NCBI GenBank assembly: GCA_023269865.1
Contig: JAGDWR010000031.1
Coordinates: forward strand, 1 to 14,244
DNA from: Candidatus Methanodesulfokora sp.
Lineage (GTDB): Archaea > Korarchaeota > Korarchaeia > Korarchaeales > Korarchaeaceae
Reading direction: 5' to 3'
Length of the DNA: 14,244 nucleotides
The translations under genes were made by a program, and so were the position numbers. Below, piece after piece: positions 8,104 through 14,244 of the stretch; the first letter of the stretch is position 1, and each line of letters opens with the position of its first letter. The notes under the pieces are model-generated. The model ran no database searches. It saw nothing but the letters and a program-made list of their open reading frames with translations, and was not told where the DNA came from.

Positions 8104-9111
8104 TCAACTTGCTATAAGTCTTTTTATCCTTCTCTCAACAGCATCGCACAGCTTTTCCCAGCCTATGCTCTCCCTCACTAATGAGAGATGCCAGGAGTTC
8201 TCATAAATCTGCTTTCCTCTCGATCTTATATCGCTTAAATTTTTCAGCACAGCATGAACATCCACTTTCTCATTCCTGAGCAGGCTTTTCAGCTTTTCTC
8301 TATCATACTTAAGGAAAAGCATCCTCAGATCGCATAGATCCCTCACAAAATCCATCAATAGTTCCTCCGAGAAACTTCTGGACAGATTCTTCAACTTGAC
8401 TGATATAGATGACTCCAGCGAGGAAACTTTGGTTCTTAGCCTAAGTTTAGGCTCCGCATAAGGCTCTATTATCGATCTAACTTCTGTCTCCACTGCGTCC
8501 TGAAAGCCCTCTTTCGATATTCCAATCTCTATTCTGACCTCCTCGAGCATTGGCATAAAGCCAATTAAGTTTCTTAATTCTGAAATATATGAGGCATATG
8601 GCTCCTTTCCTGGATCAACCCCATATCTCGATCTTATATACTGCGATATCGGAGTTCCAAAGGTCATAGCTGGGACTATCCTCTTAAGCGATAGCACGTC
8701 TGGAAAGATGTCCTTCTTCGTGTCTATCATCACCTCGCCAAGCCTTAACTCCATGTCCCCAATTTTAAGCGGGATTGAGAACTTCTTCTCATCCAAAATC
8801 TCATTGAGAGCTAACAGTTTCCCCAACATCACAGATTTTCCTGAAGTAGGCTTGACCGTCGCTGTATCTAGGTCAAAGGAGAATCTAATCCCCCTGCTTA
8901 TGTAAACTCTGTTTATCATCGATCCTCCGATGAACACAAGCTCCTCCGGAAAGTATGTGAGAAAACAGTACATTGTATCATAATACAGCATCTCCCTCTC
9001 CACGATATCGTAACCAAGAGCCCATCCAAGTCTTTCAGCTATGTTCTTTAGCGATTCCTTTTTGAAAAGTTTCTTTTCCCAGCATTTTATCGGCTCAAAC
9101 CATTCTACCAT
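8104..9111 (-). CDS. AbiEii-like nucleotidyltransferase, putative toxin of a type IV TA pair
   Basis: This 335-residue protein has the core of the AbiEii/AbiGii nucleotidyltransferase family: FIGGSMINRVY with GGS at 62-64, then RFSFDLDT with D80 and D82, the paired acidic residues that bind metal and nucleotide in the DNA polymerase-beta fold. The remainder is helical and charged, with an IEIGISKEG-type strand near residue 190-200 as expected for the second half of the fold. Characterised relatives act as toxins that transfer nucleotides, some onto tRNA ends. The ATG at 9111 overlaps the upstream AbiEi-like gene by 7 bp, the usual arrangement for this pair. Its stop lies 3 bp from the stop of the convergent radical SAM gene. 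The function as toxin is inferred; a housekeeping nucleotidyltransferase cannot be excluded. Confidence 0.8.
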   Translation of the reverse strand: MVEWFEPIKCWEKKLFKKESLKNIAERLGWALGYDIVEREMLYYDTMYCFLTYFPEELVFIGGSMINRVYISRGIRFSFDLDTATVKPTSGKSVMLGKLLALNEILDEKKFSIPLKIGDMELRLGEVMIDTKKDIFPDVLSLKRIVPAMTFGTPISQYIRSRYGVDPGKEPYASYISELRNLIGFMPMLEEVRIEIGISKEGFQDAVETEVRSIIEPYAEPKLRLRTKVSSLESSISVKLKNLSRSFSEELLMDFVRDLCDLRMLFLKYDREKLKSLLRNEKVDVHAVLKNLSDIRSRGKQIYENSWHLSLVRESIGWEKLCDAVERRIKRLIAS

Positions 9112-9920
9112 CCTTTATCCCCTGAGATCTGGCCAGATCTTATGAGGCGAAGGAATGCTGCTGTCATCATCCTCTCAAAGCTTGGATCTCCTGCTTTCTC
9201 TTTTGGCTTGAAATCCTCGGATGGAAGGGGCATCCCCATGAGCCTACCGAGCCTCATTACAAACCATATCCTGTAGCGGGCTTCTTGCATCTCAGTTAAT
9301 TTAGATATAAGAGAGAAATCAAGATCCCTATAGAGAAGAAGAAGGAGAACCTCTGCATTTCCCATTGGATCCAGCTCAAAGAAGGCAGCAGAATCAGCTA
9401 TGGCTTGCTCCGGAGAGGCCATGTTAATTCCATAGATATCCTGAGAAAATAGGGATTTCTCCACGCACTTTTCCACGATCTCTATGCTGTACAAACCATT
9501 GAACCACTCTCTTATCGTCATTGCCTTTCCAACCTCATCCCTGCTGACTGCTATGATAAACTTTCTTGGAATGACTAGGTTTAAAACAAGTCCTTTTACT
9601 GAGAATAAGCCAGTGATGTAATATTTTTCAAGTTGTCTGATGGCGCTATAGATATCCCTTCCCATCAGCCACGAATATCTTTCTGACGTCTCGAGGAGCC
9701 TCAGCAATGGCTCAACGATCGGATTATTATAGTTGAGGAGGTACCTCCTGTAACTACCATAGCTTGCCCTTGTGACTATGTTCATCCTCTCCATCTTTCT
9801 GATCTGTCTCCATATCTCAGATATGCTGCAACCAGTCATGTATGATATCCTTCTTACCCCAATTGGTTTTTCGCTCTTTCTAAGTGCATCTATGATCTTC
9901 CACTGGACTCTGCTGAGCAC
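9105..9920 (-). CDS. AbiEi-like winged-helix protein, putative antitoxin and autorepressor
   Basis: This 271-residue protein starts with a winged helix-turn-helix (about residues 3-60: SRVQWKIIDALRKSEKPIGV, then a recognition-helix-like SISEIWRQIRKMERMNIV). A central alpha/beta region follows, with MASPEQAIADSA at 167-178. This resembles the V-xPExAxxD segment of AbiEi-type antitoxins. In AbiE systems this protein represses its own promoter and neutralises the nucleotidyltransferase made from the next gene. The start is GTG at 9920; an in-frame TAG three codons upstream rules out a longer form. An AGGAG lies about 17 nt before it, rather far for a normal ribosome-binding site. It overlaps the following gene by 7 bp. 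Similarity is motif-level and divergent, so the antitoxin role is an inference supported mainly by the partner gene. Confidence 0.7.
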   Translation of the reverse strand: MLSRVQWKIIDALRKSEKPIGVRRISYMTGCSISEIWRQIRKMERMNIVTRASYGSYRRYLLNYNNPIVEPLLRLLETSERYSWLMGRDIYSAIRQLEKYYITGLFSVKGLVLNLVIPRKFIIAVSRDEVGKAMTIREWFNGLYSIEIVEKCVEKSLFSQDIYGINMASPEQAIADSAAFFELDPMGNAEVLLLLLYRDLDFSLISKLTEMQEARYRIWFVMRLGRLMGMPLPSEDFKPKEKAGDPSFERMMTAAFLRLIRSGQISGDKGW

Positions 9921-9990
9921 AAAATTCTAGGGCTCTTCTCCTAAAAAAGTTTTTGTTAAAGAAAACATAGAAAGCAATGCGAGCTGAAGA

Positions 9991-10000
9991 TTTATATAAT
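9991..10000. promoter_or_regulatory. TATA-like box, direction ambiguous
   Basis: The sequence TTTATATAAT resembles an archaeal TATA box. Read leftward it lies about 70 bp before the AbiEi-like GTG; read rightward it would give a leader of over 200 nt for hydB. Its near-symmetry does not allow a direction to be set. Confidence 0.35.
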
Positions 10001-10013
10001 AGTGAGAATCAAT
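9997..10013 (+). repeat. Imperfect direct repeat, copy 1 (possible operator)
   Basis: This copy reads TAATAGTGAGAATCAAT and matches copy 2 at 10170-10186 at 14 of 17 positions, with an identical TGAGAATC core. A TATA-like sequence (GTATAAAATATT) begins a few bases downstream, mirroring the arrangement at copy 2. A regulator-binding role is inferred from this placement only. Confidence 0.4.
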
Positions 10014-10169
10014 TTTCTGTATAAAATATTACATGCAAAAATACAGTAGTGAAGTTGTTCATTCTTATGTGATTTATTAATAAGCTTCTCTTGGAGTTAT
10101 TTTTTACATTTTGCAATTTGTAGGAAATTTTTCTTATTTTTCTAGTGAAAAATCAGATCTATAATTGTA

Positions 10170-10186
10170 TAACACTGAGAATCCAT
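10170..10186 (+). repeat. Imperfect direct repeat, copy 2 (possible operator of the hyd operon)
   Basis: This copy reads TAACACTGAGAATCCAT and shares the TGAGAATC core with copy 1 at 9997-10013. It ends just before the A/T-rich TATA-like element at 10191-10206 that best fits the hydB promoter, a position suited to an activator site. No match to the Thermococcales SurR half-site (GTTnnnAAC) was seen here. Confidence 0.4.
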
Positions 10187-10206
10187 CAGAAAAATTTTTT
10201 ATTTAA
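10187..10206 (+). promoter_or_regulatory. Putative hydBGDA promoter (BRE/TATA-like)
   Basis: The stretch CAGAAAAATTTTTTATTTAA has a purine-rich BRE-like part followed by an A/T box centred near 10200. Transcription would start near 10226, leaving a short leader of about 15 nt that just includes the ribosome-binding site. It is chosen by spacing; the TATA boxes farther upstream are alternatives. Confidence 0.45.
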
Positions 10207-10230
10207 CTCTTCACATAAGAACAATTGTAT

Positions 10231-10239
10231 GGGGGGATG
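10231..10239 (+). promoter_or_regulatory. Ribosome binding site of hydB
   Basis: The sequence GGGGGGATG precedes the hydB ATG at 10242 with suitable spacing and complements the anti-Shine-Dalgarno end of archaeal 16S rRNA. It also contains an out-of-frame ATG at 10237 and overlaps a three-codon frame ATG GGG GGA TGA at 10229-10240. Confidence 0.6.
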
Positions 10240-10241
10240 AA

Positions 10242-11279
10242 ATGCGCTACTCTAAATTGCCCAAAGAAAACTTTGAGGCATTTTTCAAGAGTCTTGAAAA
10301 ATGGGGAGCTGTCTATGGTCCTGTTAAAAGAGGAAGGATATATTCCTTTGAGAAAATTAAAGATCCCAATGAGATGTCGCTTAATTATACTAGAACAATG
10401 ATTCCTCCCAAAAAGTTCTTTGTAAAACCAAGGGAGAGGATTCTCAGGCTCAAGGATGGCGAATGGGTGGAGGAGTGTGATGAGGAAAAGAAAGTGATAT
10501 TCGGAGTTCATTCCTGTGACATAAACGCGCTTCTTATCCTAGATAAAGTCTATCTCAGTTATCCAGAAGACCCCTTGTACAAAAGAAGGAGGGAGAATTC
10601 CTTGATAATAGGTATTAGTTGTATGCCAGATGAGCTTTGCTTCTGCAAGAGCTTGGGCACTGATTTCGCAATGCATGGCTTTGACCTGTTCCTTCACGAG
10701 CTTCCAGATGGATGGCTTGTGAGGACTGGAAGTGTGAAAGGGCATGAGATAATTTGGAGAAGTAGGGAGCTTCTTCAAGAACCCAATGAGGCTGACTTGG
10801 AGAACTTCAGGAAGTTTGAGGATAGAAGAATCAAGTCATTTAAGAAGGAGCTAGATGCACAGGGAATAGCTGATCTCTTCGATTTGGCATATAATAGTGA
10901 TGTATGGAAGAAATATGAGGAGTTATGCCTTGGATGCGGAAATTGCAACATGGTCTGTCCTACTTGCAGGTGCTATGAGGTCTGTGACCTCTGGACAAGT
11001 CCTTATGAAGCAGAGAGGGTGAGAAGGTATGACTCATGCTTCATGGAGACTCATGGATTAGTTGCAGGAGGTCACAACTTCAGAGCTACTAGGCTTGACA
11101 GATTCAGGAACCGTTACTATTGCAAGAGCTACTTTGACCCACAAGCTGGCTTCAACTGCGTTGGTTGTGGGAGATGTGATGAGTTCTGTCCTGCAGGAAT
11201 AGAACATGTCAAAGTTTTGTATGAAATTGCAAGAGGGAGGTCGTACAATGTTCCAATCCTTCAGCGCAAAAGTGCTTGA
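10242..11279 (+). CDS. hydB: Group 3b [NiFe]-hydrogenase (sulfhydrogenase I-type) beta subunit, iron-sulfur protein
   Basis: This 345-residue protein belongs to the HydB/AsrA family and carries electrons between the hydrogenase half and the flavin subunit. Two ferredoxin-like 4Fe-4S motifs are clear: CLGCGNCNMVC (C229, C232, C235, C239, then P) and CVGCGRCDEFC (C306, C309, C312, C316, then P). Further cysteines in HSCD (C92), CMPDELCFC (C127, C133, C135) and C242, C244, C248 may bind an additional cluster. There are no signal peptide or membrane segments, consistent with a cytosolic complex. It is the first gene of hydB-hydG-hydD-hydA, the same order as in Pyrococcus furiosus. Its 3' end overlaps the preferred hydG start by 32 bp. 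The ATG is supported by the GGGGGG ribosome-binding site. The related AsrA subunit of anaerobic sulfite reductase is excluded by the hydrogenase genes that follow. Confidence 0.93.
   Translation: MRYSKLPKENFEAFFKSLEKWGAVYGPVKRGRIYSFEKIKDPNEMSLNYTRTMIPPKKFFVKPRERILRLKDGEWVEECDEEKKVIFGVHSCDINALLILDKVYLSYPEDPLYKRRRENSLIIGISCMPDELCFCKSLGTDFAMHGFDLFLHELPDGWLVRTGSVKGHEIIWRSRELLQEPNEADLENFRKFEDRRIKSFKKELDAQGIADLFDLAYNSDVWKKYEELCLGCGNCNMVCPTCRCYEVCDLWTSPYEAERVRRYDSCFMETHGLVAGGHNFRATRLDRFRNRYYCKSYFDPQAGFNCVGCGRCDEFCPAGIEHVKVLYEIARGRSYNVPILQRKSA
11233..11240 (+). promoter_or_regulatory. Ribosome binding site of hydG
   Basis: GAGGGAGG lies 7 nt before ATG 11248, inside the hydB reading frame. It decides the hydG start over the in-frame ATGs at 11206 and 11221. 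Confidence 0.6.
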
Positions 11280-12111
11280 AGTAAGGGATTTAACCCCAAA
11301 GGAGAAGCTTTTCACATTGCGTTTTGTTGACCCTCACATAAATGAAAGCTTCTCATATAAACCAGGGCAGTTTGTAATGGTTGATCTCAGAGGATTTGGC
11401 GAATTTCCAATAAGCATCTGTTCCACTCCGACGAGAAAAGGTTACATTCAGCTTTGCGTTAGAAGAGCTGGAAGATTGACGAAATACATGCATGAGCTGA
11501 GGGAGGGCGATATAATAGGGATAAGAGGGCCCTATGGAAACGGCTTTCCTATGGAAATAATGGAGGGAAACAAACTGTTGCTAGTTTCCGGAGGACTTGG
11601 AATGGCACCCCTGAGAAGTGTTTTATGGTATGCTTTAGACAGTGGAAAATATGCCGAGGTAAGGCTCTTCTATGGAACGAGAAGCTATGAGGATATACTT
11701 TTCAGAGATGAAATATTTAATTTATTACAGCATGGACAGTATATGAACTGTTACGTAAAGTTATCATATGAGATAGACTCGCCTTACTTCTCCCAGCTGG
11801 AAAACAATTGTCCTCAAAGCGTTTGCAAGGGTTTGGTGACCGATCTATTCGAAGGAGAGAAGCTGGATGCAGAGAATAGCTACGCCATAATATGCGGCCC
11901 ACCTGTCATGTATAAATTTGTTGTTAAGGAACTTCTCAATAGAAATTTCCATCCAGGCAGGATCTACATGACGCTTGAGAGGAGGATGAGGTGTGGAGTG
12001 GGCAAATGTGGTCACTGCATTGTTGGAACAAGTAACTCGATAAAATATGTCTGCAAGGACGGTCCCGTTTTCACATACTGGGATGTTCTGTCCACCAGGG
12101 GGTTGATATAA
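11248..12111 (+). CDS. hydG: Group 3b [NiFe]-hydrogenase gamma subunit, FAD/NAD(P)-binding reductase
   Basis: With the start at 11248 this is a 287-residue member of the PyrK/AsrB/ferredoxin-NADP reductase family. The N-terminal FAD barrel shows FPISI at 53-57 and GPYGNGFP at 94-101. The nucleotide-binding domain has GGLGMAP at 115-121 and CGPP near 217. A C-terminal [2Fe-2S] site is formed by C249, C254, C257 and C269 (CGVGKCGHC, then VCKDGPVF). It passes electrons between NAD(P)(H) and the HydB clusters. Earlier in-frame ATGs exist at 11206 and 11221, but GAGGGAGG at 11233-11240 is a good ribosome-binding site for ATG 11248, where the family-like sequence begins (MFQSFSAKVLEVRDLTPKEK). It overlaps hydB by 32 bp and its TAA shares one base with the hydD ATG. 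Whether NADP or NAD is preferred cannot be read from the sequence. Confidence 0.93.
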   Translation: MFQSFSAKVLEVRDLTPKEKLFTLRFVDPHINESFSYKPGQFVMVDLRGFGEFPISICSTPTRKGYIQLCVRRAGRLTKYMHELREGDIIGIRGPYGNGFPMEIMEGNKLLLVSGGLGMAPLRSVLWYALDSGKYAEVRLFYGTRSYEDILFRDEIFNLLQHGQYMNCYVKLSYEIDSPYFSQLENNCPQSVCKGLVTDLFEGEKLDAENSYAIICGPPVMYKFVVKELLNRNFHPGRIYMTLERRMRCGVGKCGHCIVGTSNSIKYVCKDGPVFTYWDVLSTRGLI

Positions 12112-12848
12112 TGAGGACTCTCGGTGTTTTTGAGCTCACTGGTTGTGGAGGATGCGCATTAAATATAATATTCCTATATAATAAGTTATTTGATGTAATA
12201 CAACTATATAAAATAAAGGAGTTTCACATGGCGTCCAGCTACAGAGAGGAAGGATCGCTAGACGTAGCGCTTGTATCCGGAAGTGTTTCCACGCAGAGAG
12301 ATCTTGAAATATTGAGGCGCGCAAGAGAAAACTCAAGGTTTCTTATAGCTATAGGAACCTGCGCAACACATGGAAATATGCAGTCCAGCCTCGAGGGATC
12401 CATGGAGGAAAAGCTGGAGAGGATATATGGCACTAGAGACAATTATATGGGGGCATTAAATTCCAAACCCATTGTAGAATATGTGAAAGTCGACTTTGCA
12501 ATACCTGGGTGTCCTTATGACAAGGATGAGCTCTATCAAGCATTAATATTGCTGGCAAAAGGAGTTGAACCGGTATATAAGGACTATCCAGTCTGTGTTG
12601 AATGCAAACTTAATGAATACGAGTGCGTGCTTGTTAAGAGAGGCATCCCCTGCTTGGGTCCCCTGACGGTTGGAGGCTGCAATGCAATTTGTTTAAGGTC
12701 TGGAATAGGTTGTATAGGGTGCAGAGGTCCTCTTCCAAAGGGAGTGAACCCAGCTGGTGAAGCCAGAATTCTCAAGGAGCTCGGATATGACGATGAATAT
12801 ATACGTAATAAATATAAAACATTTAGTGGAGGTGGGCTCAAATGGTGA
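12111..12848 (+). CDS. hydD: Group 3b [NiFe]-hydrogenase delta subunit (small subunit, Fe-S relay)
   Basis: This 245-residue small subunit begins with the proximal-cluster motif ELTGCGGCALN (C12, C15), completed by C84 in AIGTCATHG and C134 in PGCPYD. A C-terminal stretch holds eight more cysteines (C162, C165, C172, C181, C190, C194, C201, C204), fitting two further 4Fe-4S clusters, so three clusters link the NiFe site to HydB. It lacks a twin-arginine signal, as expected for cytosolic group 3 enzymes. The ATG shares one base with the hydG TAA, with GGGGG at 12098-12102 as a likely ribosome-binding site. It ends 7 bp inside hydA. The 12158-12216 segment is notably AT-rich but encodes a normal hydrophobic helix region (LNIIFLYNKLFDVIQLYK). 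Confidence 0.95.
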   Translation: MRTLGVFELTGCGGCALNIIFLYNKLFDVIQLYKIKEFHMASSYREEGSLDVALVSGSVSTQRDLEILRRARENSRFLIAIGTCATHGNMQSSLEGSMEEKLERIYGTRDNYMGALNSKPIVEYVKVDFAIPGCPYDKDELYQALILLAKGVEPVYKDYPVCVECKLNEYECVLVKRGIPCLGPLTVGGCNAICLRSGIGCIGCRGPLPKGVNPAGEARILKELGYDDEYIRNKYKTFSGGGLKW

Positions 12849-14098
12849 GAGTTGAAACAAGAACGTTTACAAGGGTAGAGGGAAGCGGTTCAGCAGACAT
12901 AATAATAGAGGATGGAAAGGTAAAGGAGGTAAAGGTAAGGCTTGTAGAGGGACCGCGATTCTTCGAGCTTCTCACTCTCGGCAGAGATTATTATGATGTT
13001 CCTGATATGGAGGCAAGGATATGCGCTATATGCTATCTCTCTCACTCAATAGCATCTATCACCGCAATAGAGCGCGCTTTTGAGGTGGAGGTAACTGAGG
13101 AAATAGAGCTTCTAAGGGAATTAGGTCTCCTTGGAGAGCTTATAGAGAGTCATTCACTTCATCTATATCTTCTAGTATCTCCTGATGTATTTGGGCAACC
13201 TGATGCGATAAATCTAGCGAAGAAACACTGGGATCTCGTGAAAGATGGTGTTACAATAATGAATTTTGGTAATTATATAAGAAACTTGATAGGGGGGAGG
13301 GAAATACACGGGATCAACGCGAAACCAGGTGGCTTTGGCAGATATCCTTCTGAGGAAGAGCTGAGGGTCATAGAGAAGAACTTCAAGGAGTATGTAAGGA
13401 ATGTAGTTAAGATATTGGAGTTATTTGCTTCTCAGAGGCCTTTTGGAGCTAGATTCGATGTTAATATCGTGACTGACAAGTATTTGCTAGGGGATAAGCT
13501 CATGACGGATGATGGATCCTTATTTGACTATCACGAGTGCATAGAGGAGAAGGCCCTTCCATACAGCTTCGCCAAGCAGAGCAGGTATAAGGGGAAGATA
13601 TTCATGGTCGGTTCACTCCCCAGATTGCTTCTCAAGAGCAAGTATCTGACTCCAACAGCTGCTGAATTTTTCGAGGGGTATAAGGATCTGCTCATGGAGA
13701 GATATGTGAGCAGGAACAACCTTGCTCAAGCAATAGAGCTAATATATGCTCTGGAAAAATCTGGAGAGATAGCAGAGAGGCTTTTAGATGAGGGTATAAG
13801 TGGAAATAATGTTCCAATTAGGCCGGTTGAAGGTGAAGGCATAGGTTATGTTGAAGCTCCAAGAGGAGTCCTAGTCCATCATTATAGAATAGGAGAAGAT
13901 GGAAAGATAAAGTATTCTAATATAATAACTCCAACAGCAATGAATCATGCATTGATGGAGCTCAGCTTATACGAAGAAGCTAAGAACAATCTGGGAAGGA
14001 TGGAGGATGAGAGAGTCATGAGAAGATTAGAGGAAACTATCAGAGCATTTGATCCATGTATATCATGCTCGGTTCACATGGTGAAGATGCGATCTTAA
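12842..14098 (+). CDS. hydA: Group 3b [NiFe]-hydrogenase alpha subunit (NiFe catalytic large subunit)
   Basis: This 418-residue large subunit carries the four NiFe-ligating cysteines: the L1 motif RICAICYLSH (C61, C64, H68) and the L2 motif DPCISCSVH (C406, C409, H412) near the C-terminus. The TRVEGSG segment at 10-16 is the usual N-terminal family motif. It catalyses reversible H2 oxidation and, in characterised relatives, can support sulfur or polysulfide reduction. Six residues (MVKMRS) follow H412, so a C-terminal maturation endopeptidase is expected to trim it after nickel insertion; no such peptidase or Hyp gene is in this window. The ATG overlaps the end of hydD by 7 bp and has GGAGGTGGG at 12828-12836 as ribosome-binding site. 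The length is ordinary for group 3b and no ligand is missing. Confidence 0.96.
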   Translation: MVRVETRTFTRVEGSGSADIIIEDGKVKEVKVRLVEGPRFFELLTLGRDYYDVPDMEARICAICYLSHSIASITAIERAFEVEVTEEIELLRELGLLGELIESHSLHLYLLVSPDVFGQPDAINLAKKHWDLVKDGVTIMNFGNYIRNLIGGREIHGINAKPGGFGRYPSEEELRVIEKNFKEYVRNVVKILELFASQRPFGARFDVNIVTDKYLLGDKLMTDDGSLFDYHECIEEKALPYSFAKQSRYKGKIFMVGSLPRLLLKSKYLTPTAAEFFEGYKDLLMERYVSRNNLAQAIELIYALEKSGEIAERLLDEGISGNNVPIRPVEGEGIGYVEAPRGVLVHHYRIGEDGKIKYSNIITPTAMNHALMELSLYEEAKNNLGRMEDERVMRRLEETIRAFDPCISCSVHMVKMRS

Positions 14099-14126
14099 TA
14101 TTGAGAGCTATCATAGAAGCGATCGA

Positions 14127-14147
14127 TTTTCTTTATTTTTTCATTTC
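14127..14147 (+). terminator. T-rich transcription terminator of the hyd operon
   Basis: A pyrimidine-rich run with several T tracts (TTTTCTTTATTTTTTCATTT) begins 28 bp after the hydA stop. Archaeal RNA polymerase terminates at such oligo-T tracts without needing a hairpin. Confidence 0.55.
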
Positions 14148-14158
14148 ATAAAATAAAA
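14148..14158 (+). promoter_or_regulatory. Putative TATA box for the gene at 14176
   Basis: The sequence ATAAAATAAAA is centred about 24 bp before the ATG at 14176, the spacing expected for a leaderless archaeal transcript. The bases upstream are not a clear BRE. Confidence 0.35.
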
Positions 14159-14175
14159 CTAGATCTGGCAGCTAA

Positions 14176-14244
14176 ATGGCTTATTTGAGATCACTAACGG
14201 GTTCTGAGCTATGTAGTCTTTACTACATAGCTCTTGGTCTTCAT
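14176..14244 (+). CDS. Possible N-terminus of a further protein (runs off the right edge)
   Basis: From ATG 14176 the frame stays open for 23 codons to the last base of the window (MAYLRSLTGSELCSLYYIAL, then GLH). The composition is protein-like with a hydrophobic segment at residues 12-22. A TATA-like box about 24 bp upstream would give a leaderless mRNA. The piece is too short to identify a family, and the minus strand here also has a 27-codon open frame ending at 14159, so coding direction is uncertain. Confidence 0.4.
   Translation, partial: MAYLRSLTGSELCSLYYIALGLH
14206..14233. repeat. Perfect 12-bp inverted repeat with 4-nt loop
   Basis: GAGCTATGTAGT (14206-14217) is followed by CTTT and then its exact reverse complement ACTACATAGCTC (14222-14233). 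It could form a stable RNA hairpin or a symmetric protein-binding site. It lies inside the early codons of the possible gene starting at 14176. Confidence 0.6.

Larger units (their letters stand above)
9921..10241. other. AT-rich divergent intergenic region between the AbiE-like pair and the hydrogenase operon
   Basis: This 321-bp spacer has no convincing gene; the longest ATG frame I followed (from 10034) is 15 codons. It must contain the promoters of both neighbours. TATA-like boxes are at 9991-10000 (TTTATATAAT, readable in both directions), 10018-10030 (GTATAAAATATT) and 10191-10206. An imperfect 17-bp direct repeat occurs at 9997-10013 and 10170-10186. No tRNA, CRISPR repeat or C/D-box RNA pattern was seen. 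Confidence 0.6.

Noticed and set aside
10034..10081. Small open frame starting ATG CAA AAA in the hyd upstream spacer
   Set aside because: Only 15 codons, with no ribosome-binding site and no family resemblance.
9960..10206. SurR-type operator (GTTnnnAAC) before the hydrogenase operon
   Set aside because: I found no clean match; partial GTT and AAC triplets do not have the required spacing.
9921..10241. CRISPR array, tRNA or C/D-box RNA in the spacer
   Set aside because: No regularly spaced repeats, cloverleaf or paired C and D boxes could be found; the only repeat is the two-copy 17-bp element.
12204..12230. Internal promoter and start in hydD (TATA-like CTATATAAAATA, AAAGGAG, ATG at 12228)
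   Set aside because: A product starting at Met40 would lack cysteines C12 and C15 of the proximal cluster, and the TATA spacing would place transcription start after the ATG. It is likely chance in an AT-rich coding stretch.
10203..12841. Minus-strand open frames under the hyd genes
   Set aside because: They overlap four well-supported hydrogenase genes and lack ribosome-binding sites or recognisable motifs.

Overview
The window is archaeal, probably from a thermophile or hyperthermophile. The evidence is a complete NurA-HerA-Mre11-Rad50 end-resection operon (this four-gene set is an archaeal, mainly thermophilic hallmark), a Thermococcales-style four-subunit cytosolic group 3b [NiFe]-hydrogenase operon, an archaeal-type small heat shock protein, TATA-like boxes in place of bacterial -35/-10 promoters, GTG and TTG starts, and heavy use of AGA/AGG and ATA codons. 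A TACK-type lineage such as Korarchaeota or another Thermoproteota group seems plausible, but lineage cannot be settled from this sequence alone.

Layout. Positions 1-330 (minus) hold the first 110 codons of an Hsp20-type chaperone running off the left edge. Positions 385-6973 (minus) hold one tightly overlapping operon, transcribed nurA, herA, mre11, rad50, in which each junction overlaps by 4 to 20 bp. HerA (hexameric translocase) and NurA (nuclease) act with the Mre11-Rad50 complex to process double-strand break ends into 3' single strands for RadA. A 113-bp divergent spacer separates this operon from a plus-strand COG1180/AmrS-like radical SAM enzyme (7087-8100). That gene converges, with only 3 bp between stop codons, on a minus-strand two-gene cassette (8104-9920) that looks like an AbiE-type toxin-antitoxin pair: a winged-helix AbiEi-like protein followed by an AbiEii-like nucleotidyltransferase, overlapping by 7 bp.

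A 321-bp AT-rich spacer (9921-10241) lies between the cassette and the divergent plus-strand operon hydB-hydG-hydD-hydA (10242-14098). It contains TATA-like boxes and a 17-bp imperfect direct repeat. The operon encodes the diaphorase half (HydB with 4Fe-4S clusters, HydG with FAD, NAD(P) and 2Fe-2S sites) and the hydrogenase half (HydD small subunit, HydA NiFe large subunit) of a soluble NAD(P)-linked hydrogenase/sulfhydrogenase. After a T-rich terminator-like tract, a likely leaderless gene begins at 14176 and leaves the window on the right; a perfect 12-bp inverted repeat lies inside its first codons.

Most of the window is recognisable family content. The less ordinary points are the AbiE-like pair, the nurA-first order of the repair operon, the repeated element before the hydrogenase operon, and the right-edge palindrome. 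I did not see evidence of a wholly new system.
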